Part shown: positions 30,034-38,821 of the stretch, in pieces | Numbering within the stretch: the stretch's first letter is position 1 | How the letters are laid out: the number at the start of each line of letters is the position of its first letter | Assembly: GCF_000014045.1 (NCBI RefSeq) | Contig: NC_008209.1 | Coordinates: forward strand, 3,743,001 to 3,807,000 | From: Roseobacter denitrificans OCh 114 | Lineage (GTDB): Bacteria; Pseudomonadota; Alphaproteobacteria; Rhodobacterales; Rhodobacteraceae | DNA length: 64,000 bases | Direction of reading: 5' to 3' | Notes under the pieces: model-generated | What the model saw: only the letters and a program-made list of their open reading frames with translations | Databases searched by the model: none | What the model was told of the DNA's origin: nothing | Position numbers and translations under genes: made by a program

Positions 30034-30220
30034 GCGGACCAAATTCAAAGGGTAAGGGTGTCGCGGTGCTATCGGCGATACTGCCGGTTCGGGAGGAGAC
30101 ATCAGACAGATGGAGCGTACTGCCGGCCCCGGCACGATCCACATCCGTCTTTGTCCCGGCAATAACGCCAATAGCGGTCACGGCAACAGAGGCAAAAGCG
30201 ACGAGAAGGACAAATTTCAC
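30029..30220 (-). CDS. Possible small membrane-anchored protein
   Basis: A 63-residue frame from a GTG at 30220 with a GGAA eight bases upstream. The first ~22 residues (VKFVLLVAFASVAVTAIGVI) form a clear membrane or signal segment, and the rest is Ser/Thr/Asp-rich and ends FEFGPP. There is no ATG and no recognised family. Its last codons overlap the hairpin repeat. The hydrophobic start makes it better than a random frame, but it may not be a gene. Confidence 0.35.
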   Translation of the reverse strand: MKFVLLVAFASVAVTAIGVIAGTKTDVDRAGAGSTLHLSDVSSRTGSIADSTATPLPFEFGPP

Positions 30221-30313
30221 TTTTCTATTCCACAAATCTGCAACTCAGACCTATGGATGATCTGCTGCTAACACTTTCTTAACAAAGCGCCAGCGGCAGG
30301 TCTGTGAAGTGGG

Positions 30314-30982
30314 TCACAGAAGAGAGGGAATGCTCTTTTTGTTGGCCGCCTGCACGAAAGCGTCGAAAAGCTGCGCGTCTTTTGTTCCCGGCGCGCTTTC
30401 CACGCCCGACGATACATCGACCTGCCGCGCGCCGGTCAGGCGAACCGCATCCGCGACGTTTTCAGCCGTCAGCCCCCCGGCCAGCATCCACGGCCGGCTC
30501 CAGTACTTGCGGTCCGCCAAAAGCTGCCAGTCAAAGGCCAGTCCGTTGCCGCCCGGCAGATCGGCATCTTTCGGTGGTTTGGCGTCGATCAGGAGTTGAT
30601 CCGCCACCGCACTGTATTGATCAATTGCGGGCAGGTCGCTGGCATCGGCAACGCCCAATGCCTTCATCACCGGCAGACCATAGCGTGCCTTGACCTGCGA
30701 CACACGCTCGGGCGTTTCGCTCCCGTGCAGTTGCAGCATATCCAGCGGGACCCGCGCCGCCAGCGCATCCAGAAACGCATCATCCGCATTTACCGTCAGG
30801 GCGACCTTCGCCACACCGGTGGGTGTTTCAACGGCCAGGGCACGCGCTTGATCGAAGCTTACATTGCGCGGCGATTTCGCAAAGAACACGAACCCGACAT
30901 AAGCCACGCCCGATGCCGCCGCCGCAGCAACATCGTCCGCCGTCGACAGACCGCAAATCTTGACTGAGACACTGTTGTTCAT
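30314..30982 (-). CDS. trpF: Phosphoribosylanthranilate isomerase
   Basis: 222 residues, full length. VKICGL near the N-terminus carries the catalytic Cys (residue 10) and LHGSETPE and DVSSGVE (catalytic Asp) are typical. It turns phosphoribosylanthranilate into the carboxyphenylamino-deoxyribulose phosphate in tryptophan synthesis. It follows lapA by 40 bp on the same strand, the usual ihfB-lapA-trpF order of alphaproteobacteria. Confidence 0.95.
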   Translation of the reverse strand: MNNSVSVKICGLSTADDVAAAAASGVAYVGFVFFAKSPRNVSFDQARALAVETPTGVAKVALTVNADDAFLDALAARVPLDMLQLHGSETPERVSQVKARYGLPVMKALGVADASDLPAIDQYSAVADQLLIDAKPPKDADLPGGNGLAFDWQLLADRKYWSRPWMLAGGLTAENVADAVRLTGARQVDVSSGVESAPGTKDAQLFDAFVQAANKKSIPSLL

Positions 30983-31022
30983 GGCACGGTTTGATCACGC
31001 CAAAGGCGGCACTGCAAGGGCT

Positions 31023-31373
31023 TCAGCTGGCCTCTTCCAGCAGGGCGATCACTTCGTCCTTGCCTTCGTGCTTTTCGCCCTTGAGCCGTTTCACCTCACG
31101 TTGCAGGCGGCGCATCTCGCGCGCCTGACGCGCCGCCTCGGCACGTTGTGCATGCTCGCGCAGCCATTCCCAGACAAATCCGACGAACAGGCCGACGATG
31201 ATACCGCCAAAGATGATGATGAACAGCGGCAACTCGATTTGCGGGTTCATCGCGAACCAACCTGCAACCTCATTCGGGATCAACTGGATAGAAACGTGCT
31301 CCCTGTTCGCAACCGCGACAGAGATCAGGGCGATGCCAAAAGTGGCGATCAGAGCGTATTTGATGTAGCGCAT
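31023..31373 (-). CDS. lapA: LapA domain (DUF1049) inner-membrane protein
   Basis: 116 residues: two membrane helices (about 3-22 and 48-70, FIIIFGGIIVGLFVGFVWEW) and a charged, coiled-coil-like cytoplasmic tail (REMRRLQREVKRLKGEK). In E. coli LapA works with LapB in control of lipopolysaccharide synthesis; a lapB gene is not present here. Start shares one base with the ihfB stop. Confidence 0.85.
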   Translation of the reverse strand: MRYIKYALIATFGIALISVAVANREHVSIQLIPNEVAGWFAMNPQIELPLFIIIFGGIIVGLFVGFVWEWLREHAQRAEAARQAREMRRLQREVKRLKGEKHEGKDEVIALLEEAS

Positions 31374-31657
31374 CAGGATTTCCCGTTAAGGCGGTCGCGA
31401 AGAAGTTTGCCCGTCTTGAAGAACGGCACATGCTTTTCTTCCACGTGCACCGTCTCGCCGGTCCGTGGATTGCGTCCGATACGCGCGTCCCGCTTCTTGA
31501 CCGAAAATGCACCAAAGCCGCGCAACTCGACCCGGTCGCCGCGCGCCATGGCGCCTGTTACTTCCTCGAATATGGTATTCACAATCCGCTCCACATCTCT
31601 TTGGTACAAATGTGGATTTTCGTCAGCTATCTTTTGGATCAGCTCAGAACGGATCAT
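31373..31657 (-). CDS. ihfB: Integration host factor subunit beta
   Basis: 94 residues, canonical length. [11 protein letters not shown] starts the HU/IHF fold, and the beta-arm consensus GRNPRTGE (around 62-69) with its intercalating proline is perfect. It bends DNA as a heterodimer with IhfA. The start at 31657 (behind a G-rich ribosome site) is certain by homology, although the frame stays open for another 54 codons upstream. Confidence 0.97.
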   Translation of the reverse strand: MIRSELIQKIADENPHLYQRDVERIVNTIFEEVTGAMARGDRVELRGFGAFSVKKRDARIGRNPRTGETVHVEEKHVPFFKTGKLLRDRLNGKS

Positions 31658-32060
31658 AGCAACACCCCCCAGGATTATGTGTAGCGCTTTGGAGCGCATT
31701 GCATAAACTATAGAAAGTTTCTGTCGCCACGGAAAGTCAGCCTGTGAAGCGGTTTCCAGTTTTTTCTTGGTGAAGGCCCTGTATTCGCGCAGTTTTTCGC
31801 CATTATCGTCAAGTGCCACAACAAAGGGCAGCGTTGCGCGTGCCTTGCTGCGGTGCAGCTAAGGCGATGATTCGATTTAGGTAGGGCAGGCAAGCGATCC
31901 CTTCATGGGCTGACCATGTGAAAACGGAGGTGTCGGTCTGTGGTACATTCCAACGCATGTGCTTGCGCCGCCAAAAACAAGGCCCCGGCAACCTTTGTTG
32001 CCGGGGCCTTTGATCTTCAAACCCGAAAAATGTCACTTCAGGGTCGCAGAACGTTTAGTA
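31658..32060. other. 403-bp gap between rpsA and ihfB
   Basis: Holds the rpsA terminator (31979-32009) and the ihfB promoter region. The stretch 31660-31819 is in frame with ihfB and free of stops, and encodes a lysine-rich sequence, but it lacks any IHF homology and a ribosome site. No convincing gene. Confidence 0.6.
31979..32009 (-). terminator. Strong intrinsic terminator of rpsA
   Basis: A perfect 14-bp stem (AAGGCCCCGGCAAC at 31979-31992 with 31996-32009) and a 3-nt loop, followed on the minus strand by TTGTTTTTGG. It lies 51 bases after the rpsA stop. The symmetry means it may also work on the plus strand. Confidence 0.92.
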
Positions 32061-33740
32061 TTATTTGTCGTCGTCGCCTTTCAGCGCCGCGCCAAGGATA
32101 TCGCCCAGGGAAGCACCGGAGTCCGAAGAGCCATACTGTTGCACGGCCTCTTTCTCTTCCGCGATCTCGCGCGCTTTGATGGAGACACCCAGACGACGCG
32201 ATTTTGCATCGACATTGGTGATCCGCACGTCGACCTTGTCACCGACCGAGAAACGCTCGGGGCGCTGCTCTGCACGGTCACGGCTGAGGTCGGAGCGGCG
32301 GATGAAGGATTTCATGCCTTCATATTCCACTTCGACACCACCGTCTTCGATGGCGGTGACGGTCACGGTCACGATGGACCCACGCTTCACGCCGCCCACG
32401 GCTTCGGCGAATTTGTCACCACCGACGCCCTTGATCGACAGTGAGATACGCTCTTTCTCGACATCCACTTCGGAGACAACGGCCTGCACCATGTCGCCTT
32501 TGCGGTAGTTCTGGATCGCATCTTCGCCACGTTCGTCCCAAGACAGATCCGACAGGTGAACCATGCCGTCGATGTCGCCGTCCAGACCAACAAACAGACC
32601 GAATTCGGTGATGTTCTTGACTTCGCCTTCGACTTCCGTGCCCTCGGGATGTGTTTCCGCGAAGACTTCCCATGGGTTGCGCATGGTCTGCTTGAGGCCA
32701 AGGGACACGCGGCGCTTGGCACCGTCGATCTCCAGAACCATGACTTCGACCTCTTGGGAGGTTGACACGATCTTGCCCGGATGCACGTTCTTCTTGGTCC
32801 AGGACATCTCGGAGACGTGTACCAGACCTTCAACACCGGCTTCAAGCTCAACAAAGGCACCGTAGTCGGTGATGTTGGTCACGCGGCCTGTGTGGGTGGA
32901 ACCCAGCGGGTATTTCGCGGCCACCAGATCCCATGGATCTTCCTGCAGCTGCTTCATGCCGAGGCTGATGCGGTGTGTCTCTTTGTTGATCTTGATGACC
33001 TGCACCTTGATCGTCTCACCGATGGTGAGGATCTCGGAGGGGTGGTTCACACGGCGCCATGCCATGTCGGTCACGTGCAACAAGCCGTCTACGCCACCAA
33101 GATCCACAAAGGCACCGTATTCGGTGATGTTCTTGACCACACCGTCAACTGTCTGGCCTTCGGACAGGTTACCGATGACTTCGGCGCGCTGTTCGGCACG
33201 GGATTCTTCAAGGATCGCGCGACGCGATACAACGATGTTGCCCCGGCGGCGGTCCATTTTCAGAACCTGGAAAGGCTGCTTGAGACCCATCAACGGGCCT
33301 GCATCCCGCACGGGACGCACGTCAACCTGAGAGCCGGGCAGGAAGGCGACAGCACCACCAAGATCGACCGTAAAGCCACCTTTGACCCGGCCAAAGATTG
33401 CGCCTTCGACACGCTCTTCGCTGGCGTAGGCTTTTTCCAGACGGTCCCATGCTTCTTCGCGACGGGCCATCTCACGGGAAATAACCGCCTCGCCCTTGGA
33501 GCTTTCGACCTGACGGAGGAAGACTTCCACTTCATCGCCAACAGCGATTTTGGGGGCTTCACCGGGGTCTGCGAATTCTTTGAGTTCGACGCGGCCTTCC
33601 ATCTTGTAGCCTACGTCGATAATGGCTTGGCCCGCTTCAATCGCGATGACCTTGCCTTTGACAACCGATCCCTCTTCGGGGGTGTCCATTTCGAAGCTTT
33701 CTTCTAAGAGTGCTTCAAACTCATCCATCAGATTTGCCAT
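32061..33740 (-). CDS. rpsA: 30S ribosomal protein S1
   Basis: 559 residues with six S1 RNA-binding repeats; repeated blocks such as VKNITEYGAFVDLGGVDGLLHVTDMAW, spaced by ~87 residues, are clear for repeats 3-6, while repeats 1-2 are the divergent ribosome-docking ones. The start at 33740 gives the family N-terminus MANLMDEFEALLEES. It unfolds mRNA for initiation. It lies downstream of cmk-aroA in the conserved order, but with a separate gene (34019) between. Confidence 0.97.
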   Translation of the reverse strand: MANLMDEFEALLEESFEMDTPEEGSVVKGKVIAIEAGQAIIDVGYKMEGRVELKEFADPGEAPKIAVGDEVEVFLRQVESSKGEAVISREMARREEAWDRLEKAYASEERVEGAIFGRVKGGFTVDLGGAVAFLPGSQVDVRPVRDAGPLMGLKQPFQVLKMDRRRGNIVVSRRAILEESRAEQRAEVIGNLSEGQTVDGVVKNITEYGAFVDLGGVDGLLHVTDMAWRRVNHPSEILTIGETIKVQVIKINKETHRISLGMKQLQEDPWDLVAAKYPLGSTHTGRVTNITDYGAFVELEAGVEGLVHVSEMSWTKKNVHPGKIVSTSQEVEVMVLEIDGAKRRVSLGLKQTMRNPWEVFAETHPEGTEVEGEVKNITEFGLFVGLDGDIDGMVHLSDLSWDERGEDAIQNYRKGDMVQAVVSEVDVEKERISLSIKGVGGDKFAEAVGGVKRGSIVTVTVTAIEDGGVEVEYEGMKSFIRRSDLSRDRAEQRPERFSVGDKVDVRITNVDAKSRRLGVSIKAREIAEEKEAVQQYGSSDSGASLGDILGAALKGDDDK

Positions 33741-34018
33741 GTGGCGTCGTTTTCCTAACTTGGTTTGTTTCTGGCCGTGCGGTTGTCTCCGCCGGTCTTT
33801 GACGATTTTGCACTGACGGGCCGGGCCCTGCGCTGAAACAAACGAAGGGCCGGTGATCACCGACCCTGCCTGTTTTCCTCAGCCGCGTGGCTTTAGCGCC
33901 CCGTCAATGCGCCGCTCTTAACGTGGTTTTGTCGCGGTATCAAGGCATGTGATAACGCGCGGTGCAATTCGGCAAAACACCGTCAGCCCGCATGAGGCGC
34001 CCTATTCGCCGCGCGCGA

Positions 34019-34549
34019 TCAAAGCTCTTCACCGCGTTTTTGCAACTCCTCCAGCAGCTTCTGATAAATGCCGCTGGAATCACCGCCCCCAAAGACCGAC
34101 GCGCCTCCGGAATAACTCTGCCCATAGGTCAGCGCGACACTGACCGTCTGCGCCAATCCGGAAATCAGCTGATCGCGCTCCAGCGGCGACAGGGGATGGA
34201 TGAACACGCCCCACAACCGCCCCTGTGCCACAGCATATCGCGCATCAAGTGCCGAATCGAAATTGGCCTGCATCAGGCGCAAAAGCTCTGCCTGCTCCAG
34301 CGCATCGGCAGAGCGGATCGGCACCATGGCCCGCATACGATCCGCACGCGGGTCCGCGATCACGATAATGGGGATGTCCTGAATGGTAAATTCAAAGGTC
34401 GGGCCGCGCTGCGATACGTCGGGGTCAAGGGCCGCGATGATGCCCGCCATCCGCTCCATCGTCATCGGCCCTTCGGGCGTGGGCACGTCTTGCCCGCGCG
34501 CCATTGTCGACACCACAAACAGGACGGTCAATAATGCAATCCGTATCAT
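34019..34549 (-). CDS. Secreted protein of unknown function, YbjN/type III chaperone-like fold
   Basis: 176 residues; start at 34549 gives a signal peptide (MIRIALLTVLFVVSTMARG-QD). After it comes a region that reads like the YbjN/CesT-type chaperone fold: alternating strands FEFTIQDIPIIVIAD and MRAMVPIRSAD, helix ALEQAELLRLMQANFDS, strand GRLWGVFIHPLSPL, and a C-terminal helix. A Gly/Ser-rich loop (SYSGGASVFGGGDSSG) precedes the end. The fold assignment is by pattern only; a function is not known. It lies in a 0.9-kb space between cmk and rpsA, same strand. Confidence 0.6.
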   Translation of the reverse strand: MIRIALLTVLFVVSTMARGQDVPTPEGPMTMERMAGIIAALDPDVSQRGPTFEFTIQDIPIIVIADPRADRMRAMVPIRSADALEQAELLRLMQANFDSALDARYAVAQGRLWGVFIHPLSPLERDQLISGLAQTVSVALTYGQSYSGGASVFGGGDSSGIYQKLLEELQKRGEEL

Positions 34550-34678
34550 TCCAAACCCTCTCGTATCTATATAGTGGAATGATAGCGTTCGAAGGCCGTG
34601 TTGACCAAGCACCGTTTTGTGAACGGCCTGATGATCATCAAAAAAGACGCGTCCCGCGGCGCGCGCCGACGGGGACCG

Positions 34679-35296
34679 TTACGCGCGCCGCGCCTCGATC
34701 GCCTTGATCGCTGCGGCAACCGCCTCTTCAATATCCAAGGTCGAGGTGTCAATCGTCACCGCGTCGGCGGCGGGTTTCAAAGGGGCCTCGGCGCGGTCCC
34801 GATCACGGGCATCGCGTTCCAGAACATCTGCGAGAACCTGTTCAAAACTGATCGCCGCGCCTGCTGCGACAAGTTCATCAAAGCGGCGGCGCGCGCGCAC
34901 ATCTGCACTGGCCGTCACGAAAATCTTGGCCTCCGCATCCGGGCAGATCACCGTGCCAATATCACGCCCATCCAGAACCGCGCCTCCGGCCCGTCTGGCA
35001 AAGCTGCGCTGGAAATCAAGCAGGGCCGCGCGCACCTCGGGAATGACAGCGACGCGGCTGGCGGATTGCGCGACTTCCGGGCTGCGCAGGTTCGCGCCTT
35101 CCAGCATATCAGCGGAAAGCCGTTGCGCTGCCTGCAGCGGCTCCATCCCCAAAAGCACCTGCGCCCCGACTGCCCGGTAGAGCAACCCCGTGTCCAGATG
35201 GCGAAACCCGAAATGCGCAGCGACCGCTTTTGAAATCGTGCCCTTACCCGCGGCGGCGGGTCCGTCGATGGCAATGGTGAAGGCCGCGTCCGACAT
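34679..35296 (-). CDS. cmk: Cytidylate kinase
   Basis: 205 residues. P-loop [11 protein letters not shown] (about 9-19), the NMP-binding block [13 protein letters not shown], and the [13 protein letters not shown] motif are diagnostic. It phosphorylates CMP/dCMP with ATP. The start at 35296 lies seven bases after the aroA stop, so aroA-cmk is one transcript. Slightly short compared with the ~225 residues of E. coli Cmk. Confidence 0.96.
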   Translation of the reverse strand: MSDAAFTIAIDGPAAAGKGTISKAVAAHFGFRHLDTGLLYRAVGAQVLLGMEPLQAAQRLSADMLEGANLRSPEVAQSASRVAVIPEVRAALLDFQRSFARRAGGAVLDGRDIGTVICPDAEAKIFVTASADVRARRRFDELVAAGAAISFEQVLADVLERDARDRDRAEAPLKPAADAVTIDTSTLDIEEAVAAAIKAIEARRA

Positions 35297-35303
35297 CGCG
35301 CCC

Positions 35304-36656
35304 CTAGCCGTTGTCGCGCTGAATGCGCGCACCCAATTGCGCCATCAAGGGTTCGAAAATGGGAAAAGACGTCGCGATGGGCCCGGCATCATCAACCGTA
35401 ACCGGCTTTTGCGTGGCCATGCCCATCACAAGGAACGACATGGCAATCCGGTGATCAAGGAAACTTGCGCAGGTCGCCCCACCGGCCACATTCCCATGGC
35501 CCCGCCCCGTAACAACCCACCAGTCGGGGCCATCCTCAACAGCCACGCCGTTGGCGCGCAGACCGCTGGCCATGGCATCAATGCGGTCACTTTCCTTGAC
35601 ACGCAGTTCCTTGACACCGCGCATGACCGTATCGCCGCGCGCAAAACTCGCCACGACAGACAGCACGGGATATTCATCAATCATGCTGGCCGCGCGCGCC
35701 GGTGGCACCTCGATGCCCGTCAGGTCCGGTGAAAACCGCGCGCGCAGGTCGGCGACCGGTTCGCCGCCTTCAACGCGTTCGTTCTCATAGGTCAGATCCG
35801 CCCCCATTTCACGCAGCGTTGTGAACAGCCCGGCGCGCGTCGGGTTCAACCCGATCCCCGGCACCAGAACATCCGACCCGGGCACAATCAACGCCGCGCA
35901 GACCGGAAAGGCCGCAGAGGAGGGATCGCGCGGCACGTCGATCTTTTGGGATTTCAATTCGGGTTGGCCAGTCAGGGTGATCACCCGGCCTTCGTCCGCG
36001 TCTTCAACCGAAATCTCGGCCCCGAAACCTGCCAGCATGCGTTCCGTGTGATCACGCGTCGCCTCAGCCTCGATCACAACTGTCTGTCCCGGCGCGTTGA
36101 GACCAGCGAGCAACACCGCCGATTTCACCTGCGCAGACGGCACCGGCACAGTGTAAGTCACCGGCACAGGCTCTGCCGCACCGACCACCGTCATCGGCAG
36201 CCGCCCGCCCTGTCTGCCGTAGGACTGCGCCCCGAACAGCGCCAGCGGATCGGTAACCCGCGCCATCGGTCGCCCGTTCAGCGAGGCATCACCGGTGAAT
36301 GTCGCACTGATCGGGGATGTGGCCATGGCCCCCATGATCAACCGTACACCGGTGCCTGAATTGCCGCAGTCAATCACACCATCAGGTTCGGCAAACCCGC
36401 CAACACCGACCCCATGCACGGACCATTCACCACCGCCATGATCGGTGACTGTGGCCCCAAAGGCCCGCATGGCTTTGGCGGTATCGAGCACATCCTGCCC
36501 CTCAAGAAGGCCGGAAATCCGTGTCTCGCCCACGCTCAGCGCGCCCAGAATCAACGACCGGTGCGAAATGGATTTATCACCGGGGACACGGGCCTCACCC
36601 GTCAGAGGCCCGCAGGCGCTGGATGTCATTGGAATGGGAGCGCCGTGGCTGGACAT
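35304..36656 (-). CDS. aroA: 3-phosphoshikimate 1-carboxyvinyltransferase (EPSP synthase)
   Basis: 450 residues. PGDKSISHR near residue 25 (catalytic Lys, substrate Ser/Arg), the [12 protein letters not shown] block and [11 protein letters not shown] in the second half are diagnostic. The sequence resembles the class II type of alphaproteobacteria. It condenses shikimate 3-phosphate with PEP for chorismate synthesis. The start at 36656 is preferred; an extension to 36701 lacks support. Confidence 0.96.
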   Translation of the reverse strand: MSSHGAPIPMTSSACGPLTGEARVPGDKSISHRSLILGALSVGETRISGLLEGQDVLDTAKAMRAFGATVTDHGGGEWSVHGVGVGGFAEPDGVIDCGNSGTGVRLIMGAMATSPISATFTGDASLNGRPMARVTDPLALFGAQSYGRQGGRLPMTVVGAAEPVPVTYTVPVPSAQVKSAVLLAGLNAPGQTVVIEAEATRDHTERMLAGFGAEISVEDADEGRVITLTGQPELKSQKIDVPRDPSSAAFPVCAALIVPGSDVLVPGIGLNPTRAGLFTTLREMGADLTYENERVEGGEPVADLRARFSPDLTGIEVPPARAASMIDEYPVLSVVASFARGDTVMRGVKELRVKESDRIDAMASGLRANGVAVEDGPDWWVVTGRGHGNVAGGATCASFLDHRIAMSFLVMGMATQKPVTVDDAGPIATSFPIFEPLMAQLGARIQRDNG

Positions 36657-36739
36657 GATGCATCTCGGTATTGAACAGAACTGCCGCTGGATTAGCGGCA
36701 AGGCGCTGCTGCGTCCAGCCCATTCGGGTCTCGGGCTGC

Positions 36740-37441
36740 CTACTCCCTGACAAAGGTCAGGTAATGCGGCGTGCGCCCTTCGCGCAGCGCCTTTTGTTCA
36801 TATCGCGTGGAAATCCAGTCGGGCCAGGGTCTGCGCCAATCCTGCGGCGCGTTCGCCAACCATTTGAACCCATGCTTTGGCACTTCCTGCAGGGTTTGCC
36901 GGACATAGTCTTCGATATCCGTGGCCACGCGAAAGACCGAGCCGGGCTTGAGCGCCCGCGCGAGCGGGTCGAGGTGTTCTGCCGTGACAAACCGACGGCG
37001 GTGGTGGCGCGCTTTCGGCCATGGATCGGGATAAAGCAGAAAGGCTCGGTCGATCGAGGCGGCCGGCAATACATCCATCAGATCGCGGGCATCGCCCGCA
37101 TGGACCGCGAGGTTTTCAACACCCGCGCGCCGGATCTTACCAAGCAACATCGCGACACCGTTGATGTAGGGTTCCGCCCCGATGATGCCGATATCGGGGT
37201 TTTGCGCGGCTTGGTGCACAAGATGCTCGCCCCCGCCAAAGCCGATTTCCAGCCAGACAGGCTTGCCTTCAAACAGCCCGGGCAAATCGAGAGGCCTGCG
37301 ATCGGGGTTTTCCTCCCAGCCCACAGCTCCGGGCGAGAGCGCTGCGAGGTCTTCATCAAGGTAGCGCTTCTGCGCCGCCTTGAGCGACTTACCCTTGAGG
37401 CGACCATAAAAGTTTCGATGTGGGCGTGTTTGTTTGCTCAT
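36740..37441 (-). CDS. trmB: tRNA (guanine-N7-)-methyltransferase
   Basis: 233 residues with SAM-binding [11 protein letters not shown] (about 64-74), GAEPYINGV, and the family's [16 protein letters not shown] (about 133-148), which contains the catalytic Asp and tRNA-binding basic residues. It makes m7G46 in tRNA. It is downstream of metK, which makes its cofactor; 114 bp separate them and include a hairpin at 37512-37543. Confidence 0.96.
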   Translation of the reverse strand: MSKQTRPHRNFYGRLKGKSLKAAQKRYLDEDLAALSPGAVGWEENPDRRPLDLPGLFEGKPVWLEIGFGGGEHLVHQAAQNPDIGIIGAEPYINGVAMLLGKIRRAGVENLAVHAGDARDLMDVLPAASIDRAFLLYPDPWPKARHHRRRFVTAEHLDPLARALKPGSVFRVATDIEDYVRQTLQEVPKHGFKWLANAPQDWRRPWPDWISTRYEQKALREGRTPHYLTFVRE

Positions 37442-37511
37442 GGCTGCCGTTTAACGGGCCATGAAAACCGCTGCAACATTGCAACGGGCAGAAGTTGGTT
37501 GGCAATATGCT

Positions 37512-37543
37512 GCCGGACGGCCCGCCATGATGGGGCGTCCGGC
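37512..37543 (-). terminator. Hairpin after metK, possible terminator
   Basis: An 8-bp stem (GCCGGACG at 37512-37519 with CGTCCGGC at 37536-37543), extended by an inner CCC/GGG pairing, lies 13 bases after the metK stop. No U-run follows on the minus strand, so termination may be weak and trmB may be read from metK. Confidence 0.45.
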
Positions 37544-37555
37544 GGCCTCGTTCTG

Positions 37556-38737
37556 TTACAGCGCCGCTTTCAGCACGTCTGCAAGGTCGGTTTTTTCCCA
37601 GCTGAACCCGCCATCGGCATCAGGCGCACGCCCAAAATGACCATATGCCGCCGTCCGCTCATAGATCGGTTTGTTCAGGTGCAGATGTTCACGAATGCCG
37701 CGCGGGGTCAGATCCATGACCTTCCCGATCGCGCGTTCGATCTCTTCTTCGTCCACTTCGCCGGTGCCGAAGGTGTCACAGTAGATCGACAGCGGCTTGG
37801 AGACACCAATCGCATAGCTGAGCTGGATCGTACATTTGTTCGCAAGCCCTGCCGCAACCACGTTCTTGGCCAGATAGCGCGCCACATAGGCGGCTGAACG
37901 GTCCACTTTCGTCGGATCCTTCCCCGAGAAGGCACCGCCACCATGCGGGGCAGCCCCTCCATAGGTGTCCACGATGATCTTGCGCCCGGTCAGACCGGCA
38001 TCGCCATCTGGGCCGCCAATCACGAAAGTGCCGGTCGGGTTCACCCACCATTCCGTATCGCCTGTGATCCAGCCATCGGGGAGGACTTCGCGAATATAGG
38101 GTTCAACGATTGCGCGGATATCGTCGGAGGTCTGGCTTTCATCAGCATGCTGCGTCGACAGAACGACAGAGGTGACACCAACCGGTTTGCCGTCCTCATA
38201 GCGCACCGAAAGCTGGCTCTTGGCGTCGGGGCGCAGGGTTGGTTCGGTTCCGTCTTTGCGCACCTCGGCAAGGCGGCGCAGCACTGCATGTGCATAGTGG
38301 ATCGGCGCGGGCATGAGTTCCGGCGTTTCGTTGGAGGCATAGCCGAACATGATACCCTGATCGCCGGCACCTTCATCCTTGCCTTTTGCGGCATCAACCC
38401 CTTGCGCGATATGCGCGGATTGTTCATGCAGCAGGTTTGTCACCTGGCATGTGGCATGGTGGAACTTGTCCTGCTCATAGCCGATGTCCTTGATGCAGGC
38501 GCGTGCAATCGCTTCGATCCGGTCCATGTAGTCGTGCAGCTTGTCTTTATCCGACAGCCCCACCTCACCGCCGATCACCACACGATTCGTCGTGGCAAAA
38601 GTTTCCGCAGCGACACGCGCTTCGGGTTCTTCGGCGATGAACGCATCAAGAACCGCATCCGAAATCCGGTCACAGAGTTTGTCCGGATGTCCTTCTGAAA
38701 CGGACTCCGAGGTGAAAACGTAGTTTTTGCGGGACAT
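37556..38737 (-). CDS. metK: S-adenosylmethionine synthetase
   Basis: 393 residues. [12 protein letters not shown] (about 124-135) and [16 protein letters not shown] (about 257-272) are the two MetK signatures, and GHPDKLCD with the catalytic His is at the N-terminus. It makes SAM from methionine and ATP as a tetramer. The leader carries a SAM/SAH-type riboswitch whose 3' part covers the ribosome site, so translation is expected to fall when SAM is plentiful. Confidence 0.97.
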   Translation of the reverse strand: MSRKNYVFTSESVSEGHPDKLCDRISDAVLDAFIAEEPEARVAAETFATTNRVVIGGEVGLSDKDKLHDYMDRIEAIARACIKDIGYEQDKFHHATCQVTNLLHEQSAHIAQGVDAAKGKDEGAGDQGIMFGYASNETPELMPAPIHYAHAVLRRLAEVRKDGTEPTLRPDAKSQLSVRYEDGKPVGVTSVVLSTQHADESQTSDDIRAIVEPYIREVLPDGWITGDTEWWVNPTGTFVIGGPDGDAGLTGRKIIVDTYGGAAPHGGGAFSGKDPTKVDRSAAYVARYLAKNVVAAGLANKCTIQLSYAIGVSKPLSIYCDTFGTGEVDEEEIERAIGKVMDLTPRGIREHLHLNKPIYERTAAYGHFGRAPDADGGFSWEKTDLADVLKAAL

Positions 38738-38740
38738 TTA

Positions 38741-38790
38741 TCGCTCCAATCGCCAATGAAGAACCACGTCAGGAAGCCGTTGTGGTTCGC
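38741..38790 (-). ncRNA. SAM/SAH riboswitch in metK leader
   Basis: Read on the minus strand, a 7-bp stem GAACCAC/GTGGTTC (38782-38788 with 38761-38767) encloses ACAACGGCTTCCTGACG, and after 13 bases comes ATTGGAGCG, four bases before the metK ATG. The loop sequence and the ATTGGAGC tail match the SAM/SAH riboswitch known from Rhodobacterales metK leaders. GGCTTCC of the loop can pair with GGAGC, which is also the ribosome site, forming the expected pseudoknot. Confidence 0.88.
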
Positions 38791-38821
38791 TGCAACTGCT
38801 TACGGTCGCGCTATGGCAAGG

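Larger units (their letters stand above)
29830..30313. other. 484-bp gap between trpF and trpB
   Basis: Contains hairpin repeat copy B (29935-30033) and one weak small ORF (30029-30220, minus strand). No RNA gene or attenuator-like Trp-rich leader peptide was found. Promoter elements for trpB are expected between 29830 and 29930 but none stands out. Confidence 0.6.

Noticed and set aside
31660..31819. N-terminal extension of IhfB as a longer protein
   Set aside because: The IHF fold starts at 31657 with its own ribosome site; the extension lacks homology and a start signal.
31823..31850. Possible fourth copy of the hairpin repeat (GGGCAGCGTTGCG)
   Set aside because: Only about a dozen bases match the inner arm of copy B, and neither conserved end is present.
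31708..31893. 61-codon minus-strand frame between rpsA and ihfB
   Set aside because: No ribosome site, unusual composition, overlaps the ihfB upstream region; no family pattern.
33847..33866. GGTGATCACC palindrome upstream of rpsA as an S1 autoregulatory element
   Set aside because: A short palindrome alone is not enough; no match to a leader structure that I could verify.
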